DNA of 64,000 bases from Jiella marina. Its GTDB lineage: Bacteria > Pseudomonadota > Alphaproteobacteria > Rhizobiales > Rhizobiaceae. The notes under the pieces are model-generated. The model saw only the letters and a program-made list of their open reading frames with translations. It searched no databases and was not told where the DNA came from. Shown here piece after piece: positions 32,316 to 41,016 of this stretch (positions within the stretch are counted from its first letter, which is position 1; the number at the start of each line of letters is the position of its first letter). The position numbers and the translations under genes were made by a program. Location of the stretch: NCBI RefSeq assembly GCF_024359545.1, contig NZ_JAKQZG010000003.1:310001-374000 (forward strand), written 5' to 3'.

Positions 32316-33536
32316 ATGAGCCACGCCGCAACGAAATGGGCGTTCGACCAGCCGGAGCAGCACCCCGACATGAAGCCGGGGGAACTGGTGGTTCTGGCCG
32401 TGCTCGCCGACTGCCACAATCCGCTGCACGGTTGCTATCCGAGCCATGACTACATCTCGGCGCGCACCAATCTCTCCGAGCGATCGGTGCGCGATCAGCT
32501 GGCGCGGCTGCGTGAGCGCGGACTGATCGACTGGGACGGGGCGCGCGAGGCGGGGCGGCGCGGATCGAACCGATATCGGCTTGCCTTCGAGGGCGACTTT
32601 CAACCGGCAAATTCTGCCGGTAGCTCGACGGTGATCGGGGACGACGGAACGGAGCAAACGGCAAATTCTGCCGGTAGAGCCGAAAATGACGAGCTACCGG
32701 CAAATTCCGACAGTTCTACCGGCAAATCGCGACAGTTCTACCGGCAAATTTTGCCGCCACATATAGAAGAACCGGTAAAGGAACCTGTAAAGGAACCTTT
32801 GAGAGAGAGCGCGGGCGCGAGCGAGGACGATCGGAAACGGGTCGAGCGCTGGCTGAAAAAGGTTCACCCGAAATGGCCGAGCTATGTCGCCGACAGCGCG
32901 CCCAAGGCGCTCGCCGCGGCGATGGAGCTGAGCGAGGCCGATCGCGAGGCCGCCGCGGCGCGGATGGCGGACTATCTCGAAGCGGCCAAGGGCGGCGGAC
33001 GGAAGACGGCCTGTTCCTTCGCCGTGTACCTCTCCGAAAAGCGCTGGGAGAAGCTGCCTGAACCCGAGGCGGACGATCCTGACAAGCCGCTCGTCGCCAA
33101 GCCTTTCGGCCCTGACTGGAGCGCGGCCCGGCTGCGGTTGCTTCTCGCCGGGCCTTCCGGGCCGCTGCCGCAGCTGACGCTGATCGAGCGGCGGATGGTC
33201 GAGGCCGGCCATGCGGACCGGGAGGCGCTTCTCGCCGAAAAGAGGATGCGGACGGGGTGGCCGGAGGTCAACCGGCTGCACGATGCGGCGTCGCGCGGGG
33301 TTTCCACGCCGGTTCCCAGGGTGCCCGACGCGGTGCGCGCAGCGATGGAGCCGGTGCCGGTGGGCTCGGACATCTATGCGGCCTGGCGCGCGGCTCATGC
33401 GGCGCGCGGATGGCCGTGGATCCCCGATCCGGGGGCGCTGCCGGTGGTCTATCTGCCGAAGGGCGGGCCGGAGGCTCTTCAGGAATTTACGGAGCGGTTC
33501 GAGGGTGTTGCGGTGAAGGAAGGGTGCGGAGCGTGA
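32316..33536 (+). CDS. Replication initiator-like protein, lambda O type
   Basis: 406 residues from MSHAATKWAFDQPEQHPDMK with GGAGG upstream. Residues ~15-90 are a winged helix (LVVLAVLADCHNPLHGCYPS, then DYISARTNLSERSVRDQLARLRERGLIDWDG), as in lambda O and plasmid Rep N-terminal domains. Residues ~97-150 are low-complexity and are encoded by the iterons described separately. The C-terminal part (WLKKVHPKWPSYVADSAPKAL onward) is helical and could contact a helicase or loader. Position downstream of early regulators and upstream of the late activator fits a replication gene. Assigned by architecture, not by a diagnostic motif. Confidence 0.7.
   Translation: MSHAATKWAFDQPEQHPDMKPGELVVLAVLADCHNPLHGCYPSHDYISARTNLSERSVRDQLARLRERGLIDWDGAREAGRRGSNRYRLAFEGDFQPANSAGSSTVIGDDGTEQTANSAGRAENDELPANSDSSTGKSRQFYRQILPPHIEEPVKEPVKEPLRESAGASEDDRKRVERWLKKVHPKWPSYVADSAPKALAAAMELSEADREAAAARMADYLEAAKGGGRKTACSFAVYLSEKRWEKLPEPEADDPDKPLVAKPFGPDWSAARLRLLLAGPSGPLPQLTLIERRMVEAGHADREALLAEKRMRTGWPEVNRLHDAASRGVSTPVPRVPDAVRAAMEPVPVGSDIYAAWRAAHAARGWPWIPDPGALPVVYLPKGGPEALQEFTERFEGVAVKEGCGA
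32603..32760. repeat. Iterons, candidate phage replication origin
   Basis: Five copies of a 21-bp unit starting ACCGGCAAAT: at 32603, 32657, 32696, 32718 and 32740. The last three are spaced exactly 22 bp. The first two are palindromic (ACCGGCAAATTCTGCCGGTAG). They are followed by an A-rich stretch with GGTAAAGGAACCTGTAAAGG direct repeats (to ~32800). Iterons inside the initiator gene followed by an AT-richer segment is the lambda ori arrangement. Confidence 0.75.
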
Positions 33537-34156
33537 GAATCTGGAACGACGCCGATTGCGAGGACCGTGTCACGCGGCTGGCTGAACGAAGCGCGGATCT
33601 CGGGTCGAAGCGGAGGGGATGGTTTGCCGTGCGCACCAATCCACGATGCGAGATGATGGCGTTCGACGGGCTGGAACGCATGGGTTTCGAGCCCTGGATG
33701 CCGCTCTGTCGGCGGCATGTAAGGCGGCGCTACACCAAGAGCCGGCGGACGGTGCTGCGGCCGGTTCTTACGGGTTATCTGTTCGTGCGGATGCCGGTGG
33801 ACAAGCAGGGCTTCACGATGGCGAAGTCGGTCAACGGCGTGCGCGAGGTGTTGGGGCTGAAGGAGCGAGGTCTCAAGCCACTGCCGGGTGAGGAGGTCGA
33901 GCGCTATCGGCATTTTGCGGAAAGCGGCGTGTTCGACGAGGCGCGGGCCAAGGCGCACTGGCGACGGAATGCAGACCATTCCGGCGAGGTCTACACGGCT
34001 GGGGACAGCGTGCGGGTGAAGGATGGGCCCTATGCCGGGATGAAGGTCGTGTTCGGCGGCTATACGAGCCGCCAGTCGGCCAAGATCATGCTGGAGCTTT
34101 TCGGAATGCTCAGACCGGTGGAAATCGACCCAGCGGCGCTCTCTGGCGCGAATTGA
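33533..34156 (+). CDS. NusG/RfaH-family transcription factor (phage-encoded)
   Basis: 207 residues with a GTG start overlapping the previous stop. The NGN domain is visible as GWFAVRTNPRCEMMAFDGLE, GFEPWMPLCRRHVRRR and VLRPVLTGYLFVRM. A KOW segment follows: AGDSVRVKDGPYAGMKVVFGG, then a final strand KIMLELFGMLRPVEI. NusG paralogues such as RfaH and LoaP bind RNA polymerase and suppress pausing and termination. It is the last early gene before the late operon, so it is a good candidate for the phage's late antiterminator, the role Q plays in lambda (inference). Confidence 0.88.
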   Translation: MRIWNDADCEDRVTRLAERSADLGSKRRGWFAVRTNPRCEMMAFDGLERMGFEPWMPLCRRHVRRRYTKSRRTVLRPVLTGYLFVRMPVDKQGFTMAKSVNGVREVLGLKERGLKPLPGEEVERYRHFAESGVFDEARAKAHWRRNADHSGEVYTAGDSVRVKDGPYAGMKVVFGGYTSRQSAKIMLELFGMLRPVEIDPAALSGAN

Positions 34157-34331
34157 GGGGTTGCAATCGCGATGAACTTGCGCTTACAAATGCCGGCAGA
34201 TGACCACCGATCCGTGTCGCAGCTGATCAAAGCCGAGCGCCGGGTGGCCTGGAAGACGGGATAGCCGATCTTCAGGGATGGTGGACTATGGGGCTCGCTT
34301 AGGCGGGCCCTTTGTCGTTTCAGGCAAGGGT
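34157..34331. other. Early-late junction, probable late promoter region
   Basis: 175 bases between the NusG-like gene and the HNH gene. It contains only a possible 30-codon ORF (34172-34264, MNLRLQMPADDHRSVSQLIK) without a good ribosome-binding site and a GC-rich GGGCTCGC...GCGGGCCC inverted segment (~34292-34313). A late promoter and antiterminator-loading site would be expected here; no clear -35/-10 pair is visible. Confidence 0.4.
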
Positions 34332-34655
34332 ATGGGTCGCCTTGCCAGCCTGAAGCCTCGCCTGAGTTCGGCGCCCGCGCGGCTGAAGCCCGCGCCGAAG
34401 GTGGCCGATCCGTTCTATCTCTCGTCGGAGTGGCGGCGCTTTGCCGCCGACATGAAGCGCCAGCGCGGCAATTGCTGCGAAGACTGCGGCCGGAGCGGAA
34501 CCGAGCGCGGCGTCAAGCTGATCGCTGACCATGTCATCGAGCGCAAGGATGGCGGCGCCGACTTCGATCCGTCGAACATCCGTATCCGATGCATGCCTTG
34601 CCACAATGCCAAGACGGCGCGCTCGCGCGGCGAGCGGGCGAGGTCATCGACCTAG
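34332..34655 (+). CDS. HNH endonuclease
   Basis: 107 residues from MGRLASLKPRLSSAPARLKP, the usual opening of this phage family; an upstream in-frame ATG (34278) would add 18 residues. The HNH signature is NCCEDCGRSG, then LIADHVIERKDGGADFDPSN and RCMPCHNAKT, with two CxxC pairs for zinc and the catalytic His of ADH. In HK97-like phages an HNH protein next to terminase is needed for cos cleavage and packaging, which suits its position here. Confidence 0.92.
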   Translation: MGRLASLKPRLSSAPARLKPAPKVADPFYLSSEWRRFAADMKRQRGNCCEDCGRSGTERGVKLIADHVIERKDGGADFDPSNIRIRCMPCHNAKTARSRGERARSST

Positions 34656-34728
34656 GGGGGTGGGCAAAAGTCTGGCAGGACCGCGCCAGCCGTACCGCGC
34701 GCCCTCTCATTCGTGGGTTTTTTTCTTG

Positions 34729-35187
34729 ATGGAAGATTTTGAACCGGCTTTTGACCTGCTCGGCGATCCGATACCGGCGGGTCTCGGCAAGCGCGGCAGG
34801 CCGCCGCATAATCCGACGCAGCAAAACCGCAACAAGATCATGCTGTTGCTGGCGCAGGGCTGGACCGATGCGCGGATAGCCGGCGCGATCGGCATCACGG
34901 TTCCGACTTTGCGCAAGCATTATTTTCGTGAGCTTCGGACGCGGGACGTGGCGCGGGACCGGGTCGAGTCGATCGGCCTGCTGACGCTCTGGGAGCAGGC
35001 GCGATCCGGCAATACGGCCGCGATGAAGGAGTTCTTCCGGCGTCACGACATGGCGGTCGGCCCCTTGTTCGACGATCGCGTGAAAGAGGCGAGCGAGAAG
35101 CTCGGCAAGAAGGAGCAGCGCGAGCGCGAGGCGAGAACGCCGCCATCGGATTGGGAATCGATCATCCCGCCTGCGGTCTCGCACTGA
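34729..35187 (+). CDS. terS: Terminase small subunit
   Basis: 152 residues from MEDFEPAFDLLGDPIPAGLG. GRPPHNPTQQNRNKIMLLLAQGW then TDARIAGAIGITVPTLRKHY is a clear HTH, as used by small terminases to recognise the packaging site. The C terminus is a charged helix (RVKEASEKLGKKEQREREAR). Immediately upstream of the large subunit (9-base gap). No strong ribosome-binding site precedes this ATG; the T-rich GGGTTTTTTTCTTG lies there instead. Confidence 0.82.
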   Translation: MEDFEPAFDLLGDPIPAGLGKRGRPPHNPTQQNRNKIMLLLAQGWTDARIAGAIGITVPTLRKHYFRELRTRDVARDRVESIGLLTLWEQARSGNTAAMKEFFRRHDMAVGPLFDDRVKEASEKLGKKEQREREARTPPSDWESIIPPAVSH

Positions 35188-35196
35188 TTGCCGTCC

Positions 35197-36912
35197 ATGG
35201 GTGATTTCTCCTGCCCCGACTGGTTCGAACGGCTTCAGACGGGCCGCCCACCGCTGAGGGATGATCTGCCGATCGACGAGGAAGAGGCGCGGCTTGCCGT
35301 CCAGGCGTTCGAGCGGCTGCGCCTGCCGGATGTCCCCGGGCAGCCGCTTCTCAGGGACGTTGCCGGCGAATGGGCGACCGACTTCGTCCGGGTGATCTTC
35401 GGTCTCGTCGTCATGGACGAGGATCGGACGGTCATCGTCGACCGGCTGGCGAGAAAGTTCTTCCAGCTCGTGCCGAAGAAGAACTCGAAGACGACGAACG
35501 GCGCGGCGATCATGATGACGGCGCTGCTGCGCAACCGCCGGCCTTCGGCCGAATTTCTCCTGGTCGGGCCGACGCAGGCAACGGCCGAGCGGGCCTATGA
35601 ACAGGCCGAGGGCATGATCAAGGCCGATGCGTGGCTCAAAAAGCGGTTTCATGCCCGCGACCACATCAAGACGATCGTTGACGTCAATACCGGGGCGAAG
35701 CTGCGCATCCGGTCCTTCGACAACAAGGTGATGACCGGCGCGAAGCCGGTAGGTGTCCTGGTCGACGAGATCCACGAACTCGGAAAGATGCCGCAGGCGC
35801 GCAAGGTCATGACCCAGATCGAGGGCGGCATCCTGGCCAATCCGGAAGGCTTCGTCATCGTGATCACGACGCAATCCGACGAGCCGCCGGCGGGCATCTT
35901 CAAGGAAGAGCTGAAGCTTGCCCGCATGGTGCGCGAAGGCGAGTTTGCCGACAGCGAGACCCTGCCGATGCTTTACGAATTCCCGGTTGCGATGCAGCAG
36001 GACAAGCGGCGGCCGTGGGCCGATCCGGCGAACTGGCATCTCGTCACGCCCAATCTCGGGCGCTCGATCACCATCGAGCGGCTTCTGCCGAAATTCCGGG
36101 AGGCCGAGCAGGCCGGGATCGAAAGCCTTTCCGTCTGGGCTTCGCAGCATCTGAACGTCGAGATCGGAATCGCGATCAATGCCGATGCGTGGGCAGGCGC
36201 CAAATACTGGATCGACGCGGCGGACACGTCGCTCACACTCGAGGCTCTGATCGAGCGATCGGAAGTCGTCGTCGTCGGTGTCGATGGCGGCGGTCTCGAC
36301 GATCTCCTGGGCCTTGCCGTCGTCGGGCGATGCAAGGTGACGAAGGACTGGCTGGTCTGGAACAAGGCATGGGCGCATACGGACGTCCTCGATCAGCGCA
36401 AGGAGATCGTCTCGAAGCTGAAGGATTTCGAGGCAGCGGGGGATCTCGTCATCTGCGAAACGCCGACGCAGGACGTGGAAGAGGTCGCGGATGTCATTGA
36501 GAGGATCCGTGATGCCGGCAAGCTCGCTGAAGGGGCTGGGGTCGGCCTCGATCCGTTCGGGGTTTCGGCGATTGTCGACGAGCTGGCGGGCCGCGGCATC
36601 GAGACTTCGCAGAATGGCGGGCCGATCGTGTCCATCCCGCAAGGCGTCAAGATCTCGGGCGCGATCTGGGGCATGGAGCGCAAACTGAAGGACGGCACCC
36701 TCTGGCATGCGGGGCAGGACCTGATGATCTGGTGCGTTGGCAATGCCAAGGTCGAGCAGGTCGGCAGCGCTGTAAAGATCACCAAACAGGCGGCTGGAAA
36801 GGCGAAAATCGATCCACTTGCCGCAACCTTCAACGCCTTCGACCTTATGAGCCGTCATCCCAGTGCGCCCATCAGGGTCGATAATGACGCTTGGATTGCG
36901 AGCTACGCCTGA
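35197..36912 (+). CDS. terL: Terminase large subunit
   Basis: 571 residues. ATPase: variant Walker A PKKNSKT (~94-100), as in HK97-type terminases, Walker B VGVLVDEIHE, and the coupling segment VIVITTQSDEP. Nuclease domain: VVVVGVDGGGLDDLLGLAVVG supplies metal-binding aspartates, VICETPTQDVEEVADVI the second cluster, and KIDPLAATFNAFDLMSR the C-terminal Asp. It translocates DNA into the prohead and cuts the concatemer. ATG 35197 is preferred to the TTG at 35188. Confidence 0.95.
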   Translation: MGDFSCPDWFERLQTGRPPLRDDLPIDEEEARLAVQAFERLRLPDVPGQPLLRDVAGEWATDFVRVIFGLVVMDEDRTVIVDRLARKFFQLVPKKNSKTTNGAAIMMTALLRNRRPSAEFLLVGPTQATAERAYEQAEGMIKADAWLKKRFHARDHIKTIVDVNTGAKLRIRSFDNKVMTGAKPVGVLVDEIHELGKMPQARKVMTQIEGGILANPEGFVIVITTQSDEPPAGIFKEELKLARMVREGEFADSETLPMLYEFPVAMQQDKRRPWADPANWHLVTPNLGRSITIERLLPKFREAEQAGIESLSVWASQHLNVEIGIAINADAWAGAKYWIDAADTSLTLEALIERSEVVVVGVDGGGLDDLLGLAVVGRCKVTKDWLVWNKAWAHTDVLDQRKEIVSKLKDFEAAGDLVICETPTQDVEEVADVIERIRDAGKLAEGAGVGLDPFGVSAIVDELAGRGIETSQNGGPIVSIPQGVKISGAIWGMERKLKDGTLWHAGQDLMIWCVGNAKVEQVGSAVKITKQAAGKAKIDPLAATFNAFDLMSRHPSAPIRVDNDAWIASYA

Positions 36913-38168
36913 TGGGATGGTTCTCGCGCATGCTCGGCCGGGCTCGAAAAACGAAAGATATTGAGCCATGGCGAGTGGGTGCCGCCTCGTCGGAGAATGG
37001 CGACAATTTTGTCACGAACCAAGTGACGGTGGCGGATCACAGGGACCTTTCCGTTGCGCGGGGAGCGTCTGCTGTCGGCTTGTCGGCGACATGGGCCTGT
37101 GTGCAGCTGATCGCCGGGACGATCGCCAGCCTTCCCCTGATGGTCTATCGGACTGACGCCAGCGGTCTGCGCAGCGTGGCAAAGGATCATCCCCTCTATT
37201 TCGTGCTGCACGATAGCCCGAACTACGATCAAACGGCCGTGGACTTTTGGGAAGTAATGGCAGCGTCGATCGAACTGCAGGGCAATGCCTATGCGCAGAT
37301 GTCGCCCCGATCCGGGGGCGGCATAAACGCTCTCCTGCCGTTGCCGGCTGACAAGATGAGGGTGCGTCGCCGGAGCGACGGCGTTCTGATTTACGAATGG
37401 ACCGAGGACAGCAAGCGAACCGAGCTCACCGGCGAACAGGTTCTTCATATCCGTGGTCCGTTCGGAACAGCTCTGTCCGGCGCCTCCACCTTGTCAGTAT
37501 GCCGATCGGTATTCGACGGCGCACTGTCGGCTGAAGCTGCGGCCGACGCGATGTTTCGCAATGGCGTCAATCCTAGCGGCATCCTCTCGACGCCGGAAAG
37601 CGTCACGTTAACCAAAGAGCAGCGCGAAGAAATGGAAGCGCTGCTGATCCGCAAGTTTCGCGGCGCCGTGCGGGCCGGACATCCGATGCTCCTTGATCGA
37701 GGTCTCACCTGGAAGCAGCTTGCACTGAATCCGGAAGACGCCCAGATGCTCGACAGTCGCAAGTTTTCCGGGGAGGAGATCTGCCGAATATTCGGCGTGC
37801 CCCCGGCAATGGTCGGGTTTGGTGACAAGTCATCGAACTGGGGCACAGGCAAGGAAGTCGATGTCCTCGGCTTTCAGAAATTCACGCTCCGTAAAAGACT
37901 GAAGCGGATCGAGCAGGCGCTTACGAAGCAGCTCATACCCTTGGCCGAGCGCCGCAGTCAGGGCCTGACGATCGAATTCAACCTTGAAGGTCTTCTTCGC
38001 GGAGACAGCGCGGGGCGCGCCGAGTTCTATTCGAAGATGGCGCAGGGGGGCTTCATGACGATCAACGAGATTCGGGCTCTCGAGAACCTTCCGCCTGTTT
38101 CCGGCGGTGACACGCCGCGCATGCAAAGCCAGAACGTTCCCATCACGGAGGCTGGCAATGGCCAGTGA
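36912..38168 (+). CDS. Portal protein, HK97 family
   Basis: 418 residues from MGWFSRMLGRARKTKD. Family landmarks: SATWACVQLIAGTIASLPLMVY, HPLYFVLHDSPN, FWEVMAASIELQGNAYA, HIRGPFG, ILSTPESVTLTKEQREEMEA, RKFSGEEICRIFGVPPAMVGF. The dodecameric portal forms the DNA entry ring of the capsid. The start overlaps the terL stop by one base. The C terminus (TPRMQSQNVPITEAGNGQ) overlaps the protease gene. Confidence 0.95.
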   Translation: MGWFSRMLGRARKTKDIEPWRVGAASSENGDNFVTNQVTVADHRDLSVARGASAVGLSATWACVQLIAGTIASLPLMVYRTDASGLRSVAKDHPLYFVLHDSPNYDQTAVDFWEVMAASIELQGNAYAQMSPRSGGGINALLPLPADKMRVRRRSDGVLIYEWTEDSKRTELTGEQVLHIRGPFGTALSGASTLSVCRSVFDGALSAEAAADAMFRNGVNPSGILSTPESVTLTKEQREEMEALLIRKFRGAVRAGHPMLLDRGLTWKQLALNPEDAQMLDSRKFSGEEICRIFGVPPAMVGFGDKSSNWGTGKEVDVLGFQKFTLRKRLKRIEQALTKQLIPLAERRSQGLTIEFNLEGLLRGDSAGRAEFYSKMAQGGFMTINEIRALENLPPVSGGDTPRMQSQNVPITEAGNGQ

Positions 38169-38832
38169 CAAGCGCACCGCGCCCCATCTGGAAATCAAGG
38201 CGTTGGACAAAACCGGCGAATTCGAGGGCTACGGATCAACCTTCGGCGGTGAGCCGGACGCCTACGGCGATGTGATAGCGCCAGGCGCTTATTCCGAGAG
38301 CCTCGAAGAGCATAAGTCCAAGGGCACGATGCCCAAGCTCTTCTGGCAGCACAATCCGGACGAGCCAATCGGGAAATGGCTTGACGCAAATGAAGACGAT
38401 CACGGGCTGCTGATGCACGGCCGCCTGAACATGGATGTCCAGCGCGGCCGCGAAGCTTATGCGCTGCTGAAGGCTGGCGACATTGACGGGCTTTCGATCG
38501 GCTACCGGATCAAGTCCTACAGCGTCGATACCGAAAGCGGCATCTGGACGCTGGAAAAACTCGATCTTCGCGAAGTCAGCGTCGTCTCGCTGGGGGCGAA
38601 CGAGAATGCGGTCGTGCAGAGCGTGAAGGCAGCCAAAGCTGCTCACGATCTTACAGAGCGTCTGAAAGCCGGGGACCGGCTGACGGAAAGAGAGTTCGAG
38701 ACATGGCTCAAGGGATTGGGCTTCTCGAATTCGCAGGCGGAACGCGCCGCGCGTCTTCACCTGAAAGGGCAGGGGGAGCCTGCCAACGCGGCTGACGAGA
38801 GCGTCGCATTCCTGCGCGCTCTGGCGGGCTGA
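38158..38832 (+). CDS. Prohead protease, HK97 family (U35-type serine protease)
   Basis: 224 residues. IKALDKTGEFEGYGSTFGG and DVIAPGAYSESLEEH open the fold, MPKLFWQHNPDEPIGKW supplies the catalytic His, and DIDGLSIGYRIKSY the catalytic Ser. LREVSVVSLGANENAVV is the conserved end of the protease domain. The ~60-residue helical tail (TERLKAGDRLTEREFETWL) could act as scaffold. It matures capsid protein by removing the N-terminal delta domain. Confidence 0.93.
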   Translation: MASDKRTAPHLEIKALDKTGEFEGYGSTFGGEPDAYGDVIAPGAYSESLEEHKSKGTMPKLFWQHNPDEPIGKWLDANEDDHGLLMHGRLNMDVQRGREAYALLKAGDIDGLSIGYRIKSYSVDTESGIWTLEKLDLREVSVVSLGANENAVVQSVKAAKAAHDLTERLKAGDRLTEREFETWLKGLGFSNSQAERAARLHLKGQGEPANAADESVAFLRALAG

Positions 38833-38862
38833 TCCCGCATCAACCGAGACACGGAGGTTCCC

Positions 38863-40167
38863 ATGACGGGACAAAGGATGGCTTGCCTGATGGGCGGGTC
38901 GATGGCGCTTGTCGCCAGCCACACGGATATGTTTCGCTTCATGCCCCGGATCGTTTTTGACGCTCCGGACCGCCCTGGCGGTGGAAAGACGGCGGCCGAG
39001 CTCGCCGTCGAGGTCAAGCGCGACTTCGACGCCAAGCACGACAAGGTCAAGGAGATTGCCGAGAAGGCTCTTGCCGAGGCCGAGAAGGGCACGCCGATGG
39101 CCAGCACCGCCAAGGATCTGGCGGATCAGGCACTGACCGGTATGAACGAGGCCAAGGCGAGGCTCGACGAGATCGAGCAGAAGATGGCACGGGGCGGTGG
39201 TGAGGATCGAGGTCCTCGGACTGCAGGTGAGCGGTTCGTCGAATCGGATGAGTTCAAGACGTTTGCGGGGCAGACGCGGCCACGCGGTCGGGCGATCGTC
39301 GAAGTCAAGGATATCAGTTCGCTCGAAACTGACGCCGCCGGCTCCGTCGGCACGCTCATACGCCCGGATCGGGCGCCAGCGGTAGAGTTGCCGCGCCGCA
39401 GGATGACTATCCGAGCCTTGCTCGCGCCGGGTAACACCACGTCGAATTCGATCGAGTACGACAAGGAGAAGGGCTTCACCAACAATGCTGCGCCGGTCGC
39501 GGAAGGCACCCTGAAGCCGCAGTCGGAAATCCAATACATCGAGGCGACTGCATCGGTTCGGACAATCGCACACTGGATGCGGGCGTCGGTTCAGGTGCTT
39601 GCGGACGTTCCGGGGCTGCGGTCGATGATCGACAGCCGTCTGCGCTATGGCCTCGCCTATGTCGAGGAGCAGCAACTCCTCAACGGCAGCGGAACCGGTC
39701 AAAATCTTTCCGGCCTAGTGACTGAAGCCACGGCATTCTCGGCGCCGTTCGCGCCGCAGGACGGCCAGATGATCGATACAATCCGCCTGGGCATGCTTCA
39801 GACGGCGCTTGCGGAATATGCCCCGAATGGCATCGTTCTCAATCCGATCGACTGGGCCTACATGGAGACGATGAAGGACGCCAATGGCCAGTACCTCATC
39901 GGAAATCCCCGAGGCACGCTATCTCCGACCCTGTGGAGCCTTCCCGTGGTTCCGACACAGGCGATGGGCGAGGATAAGTTCCTCGTCGGCGCGTTCGATC
40001 TCGCTGCACAGATTTTCGACCGGCAGGACGCGACCGTCGAGGTCTCTACGGAGGATCAGGACAACTTCGTCAAGAACAAGGTCACGATCCGCGCGGAGGA
40101 AAGACTCGCGTTGGCGATCTATCGTCCCGAGGCGCTGATCTACGGCGATCTCGGCCGGGTTGCCTGA
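38863..40167 (+). CDS. Major capsid protein, HK97 fold
   Basis: 434 residues. Residues ~40-110 are a charged coiled coil (AAELAVEVKRDFDAKHDKVK...EAKARLDEIEQKM), the delta/scaffold domain cleaved by the protease. The mature HK97 domain starts around AIVEVKDISSLETDAAGSVG and includes SEIQYIEATASVRTIAHWMRAS, MIDSRLRYGLAYVEEQQLLNG, GIVLNPIDWAYMETMKDANG and TIRAEERLALAIYRPEALIYG. GAGG precedes ATG. A perfect 10-bp hairpin follows the gene. Confidence 0.95.
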   Translation: MTGQRMACLMGGSMALVASHTDMFRFMPRIVFDAPDRPGGGKTAAELAVEVKRDFDAKHDKVKEIAEKALAEAEKGTPMASTAKDLADQALTGMNEAKARLDEIEQKMARGGGEDRGPRTAGERFVESDEFKTFAGQTRPRGRAIVEVKDISSLETDAAGSVGTLIRPDRAPAVELPRRRMTIRALLAPGNTTSNSIEYDKEKGFTNNAAPVAEGTLKPQSEIQYIEATASVRTIAHWMRASVQVLADVPGLRSMIDSRLRYGLAYVEEQQLLNGSGTGQNLSGLVTEATAFSAPFAPQDGQMIDTIRLGMLQTALAEYAPNGIVLNPIDWAYMETMKDANGQYLIGNPRGTLSPTLWSLPVVPTQAMGEDKFLVGAFDLAAQIFDRQDATVEVSTEDQDNFVKNKVTIRAEERLALAIYRPEALIYGDLGRVA

Positions 40168-40187
40168 CATTCGTTCGGTTTGGCGTG

Positions 40188-40211
40188 ACCGGCGACCACA
40201 AGGTCGCCGGT
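40188..40211. other. Stem-loop after the major capsid gene
   Basis: ACCGGCGACC (40188-40197) pairs perfectly with GGTCGCCGGT (40202-40211) around ACAA. No T-run follows, so it probably caps or stabilises the capsid mRNA rather than terminating transcription. Confidence 0.7.
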
Positions 40212-40234
40212 CTTACAAATCGAAGGAGATGGTG

Positions 40235-40417
40235 ATGGTGAAAGCGATCCTCACGAAGCCGCTCGACGGAAAGCCGGAAGGCTCCGTCCTCGAATTCGAG
40301 AAAGCTGATTTCGAGCGACTTAAAGCCCTTGGCGCCGTCAAGGCGGCGCCCGAAGTGAAGAACAAGGCGGAGCCGGAATTCGCAAACAAGGCTGTCAAAG
40401 GCTCGAAAGTCTCGTGA
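40235..40417 (+). CDS. Small phage structural-region protein
   Basis: 60 residues, MVKAILTKPLDGKPEGSVLEF, starting at the second of two close ATGs (40229, 40235), both behind AAGGAG. The DGKPEGSVLEFEKADFERLKALGAVKAA stretch is a short beta-plus-helix unit often found between capsid and connector genes. Possibly a head-decoration or completion peptide; unassigned. Overlaps the next start. Confidence 0.7.
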   Translation: MVKAILTKPLDGKPEGSVLEFEKADFERLKALGAVKAAPEVKNKAEPEFANKAVKGSKVS

Positions 40418-41016
40418 GAGAGTATCGACCGGCTCTTGTCACGGCGGCGCCATTCATGCCGGTTTCGCTGGCTGAGGCGAAGCGGCATCTTCGGGTTGAT
40501 CATGACGACGATGACGACATGATCACCGCAATGATCGAGACGGCGACGGCTCGTCTCGACGGCTATTCGGGAGTGCTCGGCCGGGCGATTGTCAGTCAGG
40601 CATGGCGCGAGACGTTCGATGGATTTTGCCGGGTCATGCGGCTGCGGCTGCCGGCTTCGGAGATATCGTCGATCACCTGGCGTAATGCGGCCGGGCAAAT
40701 CTCGACGGTGGCGGAAGAGGAGTATGCGCTGAAGGCCGACGCGATCGGATCGTTCGTGCGGTTTCGCAACGCCCATGTCCTTCCGGCCGATCTCTACGAA
40801 AGCGAAGCCGTTTCGATCACCTACACCGCCGGTTATGGCGAATTGGTCGATGGGCAGCCGAACCCGGTGCCCGGGCCGATCCGCTCGGCGATCCTTCTGA
40901 TGGTCGGCGATCTCTACCGGTTCCGGGAGACGGCCGAAAACGGCGGTGCCGCGGCCGTCGAGATGTCGATGACGGTCGAGCGGCTGATTGCGCCTTATCG
41001 GCGCGGGAGTATCTGA
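40414..41016 (+). CDS. Head-tail connector protein (gp6-like)
   Basis: 200 residues with a GTG start. MPVSLAEAKRHLRVDHDDDDDMI and MIETATARLDGYSGVLGRAIVSQAW define the Phage_gp6/connector family, followed by a beta-sandwich insert (LPASEISSITWRNAAGQIS) and the helical end GPIRSAILLMVGDLYRFRET. It forms the ring beneath the portal. The following gene starts at the stop codon. Confidence 0.9.
   Translation: MREYRPALVTAAPFMPVSLAEAKRHLRVDHDDDDDMITAMIETATARLDGYSGVLGRAIVSQAWRETFDGFCRVMRLRLPASEISSITWRNAAGQISTVAEEEYALKADAIGSFVRFRNAHVLPADLYESEAVSITYTAGYGELVDGQPNPVPGPIRSAILLMVGDLYRFRETAENGGAAAVEMSMTVERLIAPYRRGSI

Noticed and set aside
32603-32760. Regularly spaced 21-bp repeats as a CRISPR array
   Set aside because: There is essentially no spacer (1 base between the last three copies), the units lie inside a coding gene, and no cas genes are present; iterons fit better.
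34534-36969. 811-codon minus-strand ORF opposite terminase
   Set aside because: It is the antisense shadow of terS/terL in G+C-rich DNA; the plus-strand proteins have clear terminase motifs and the antisense product has none.
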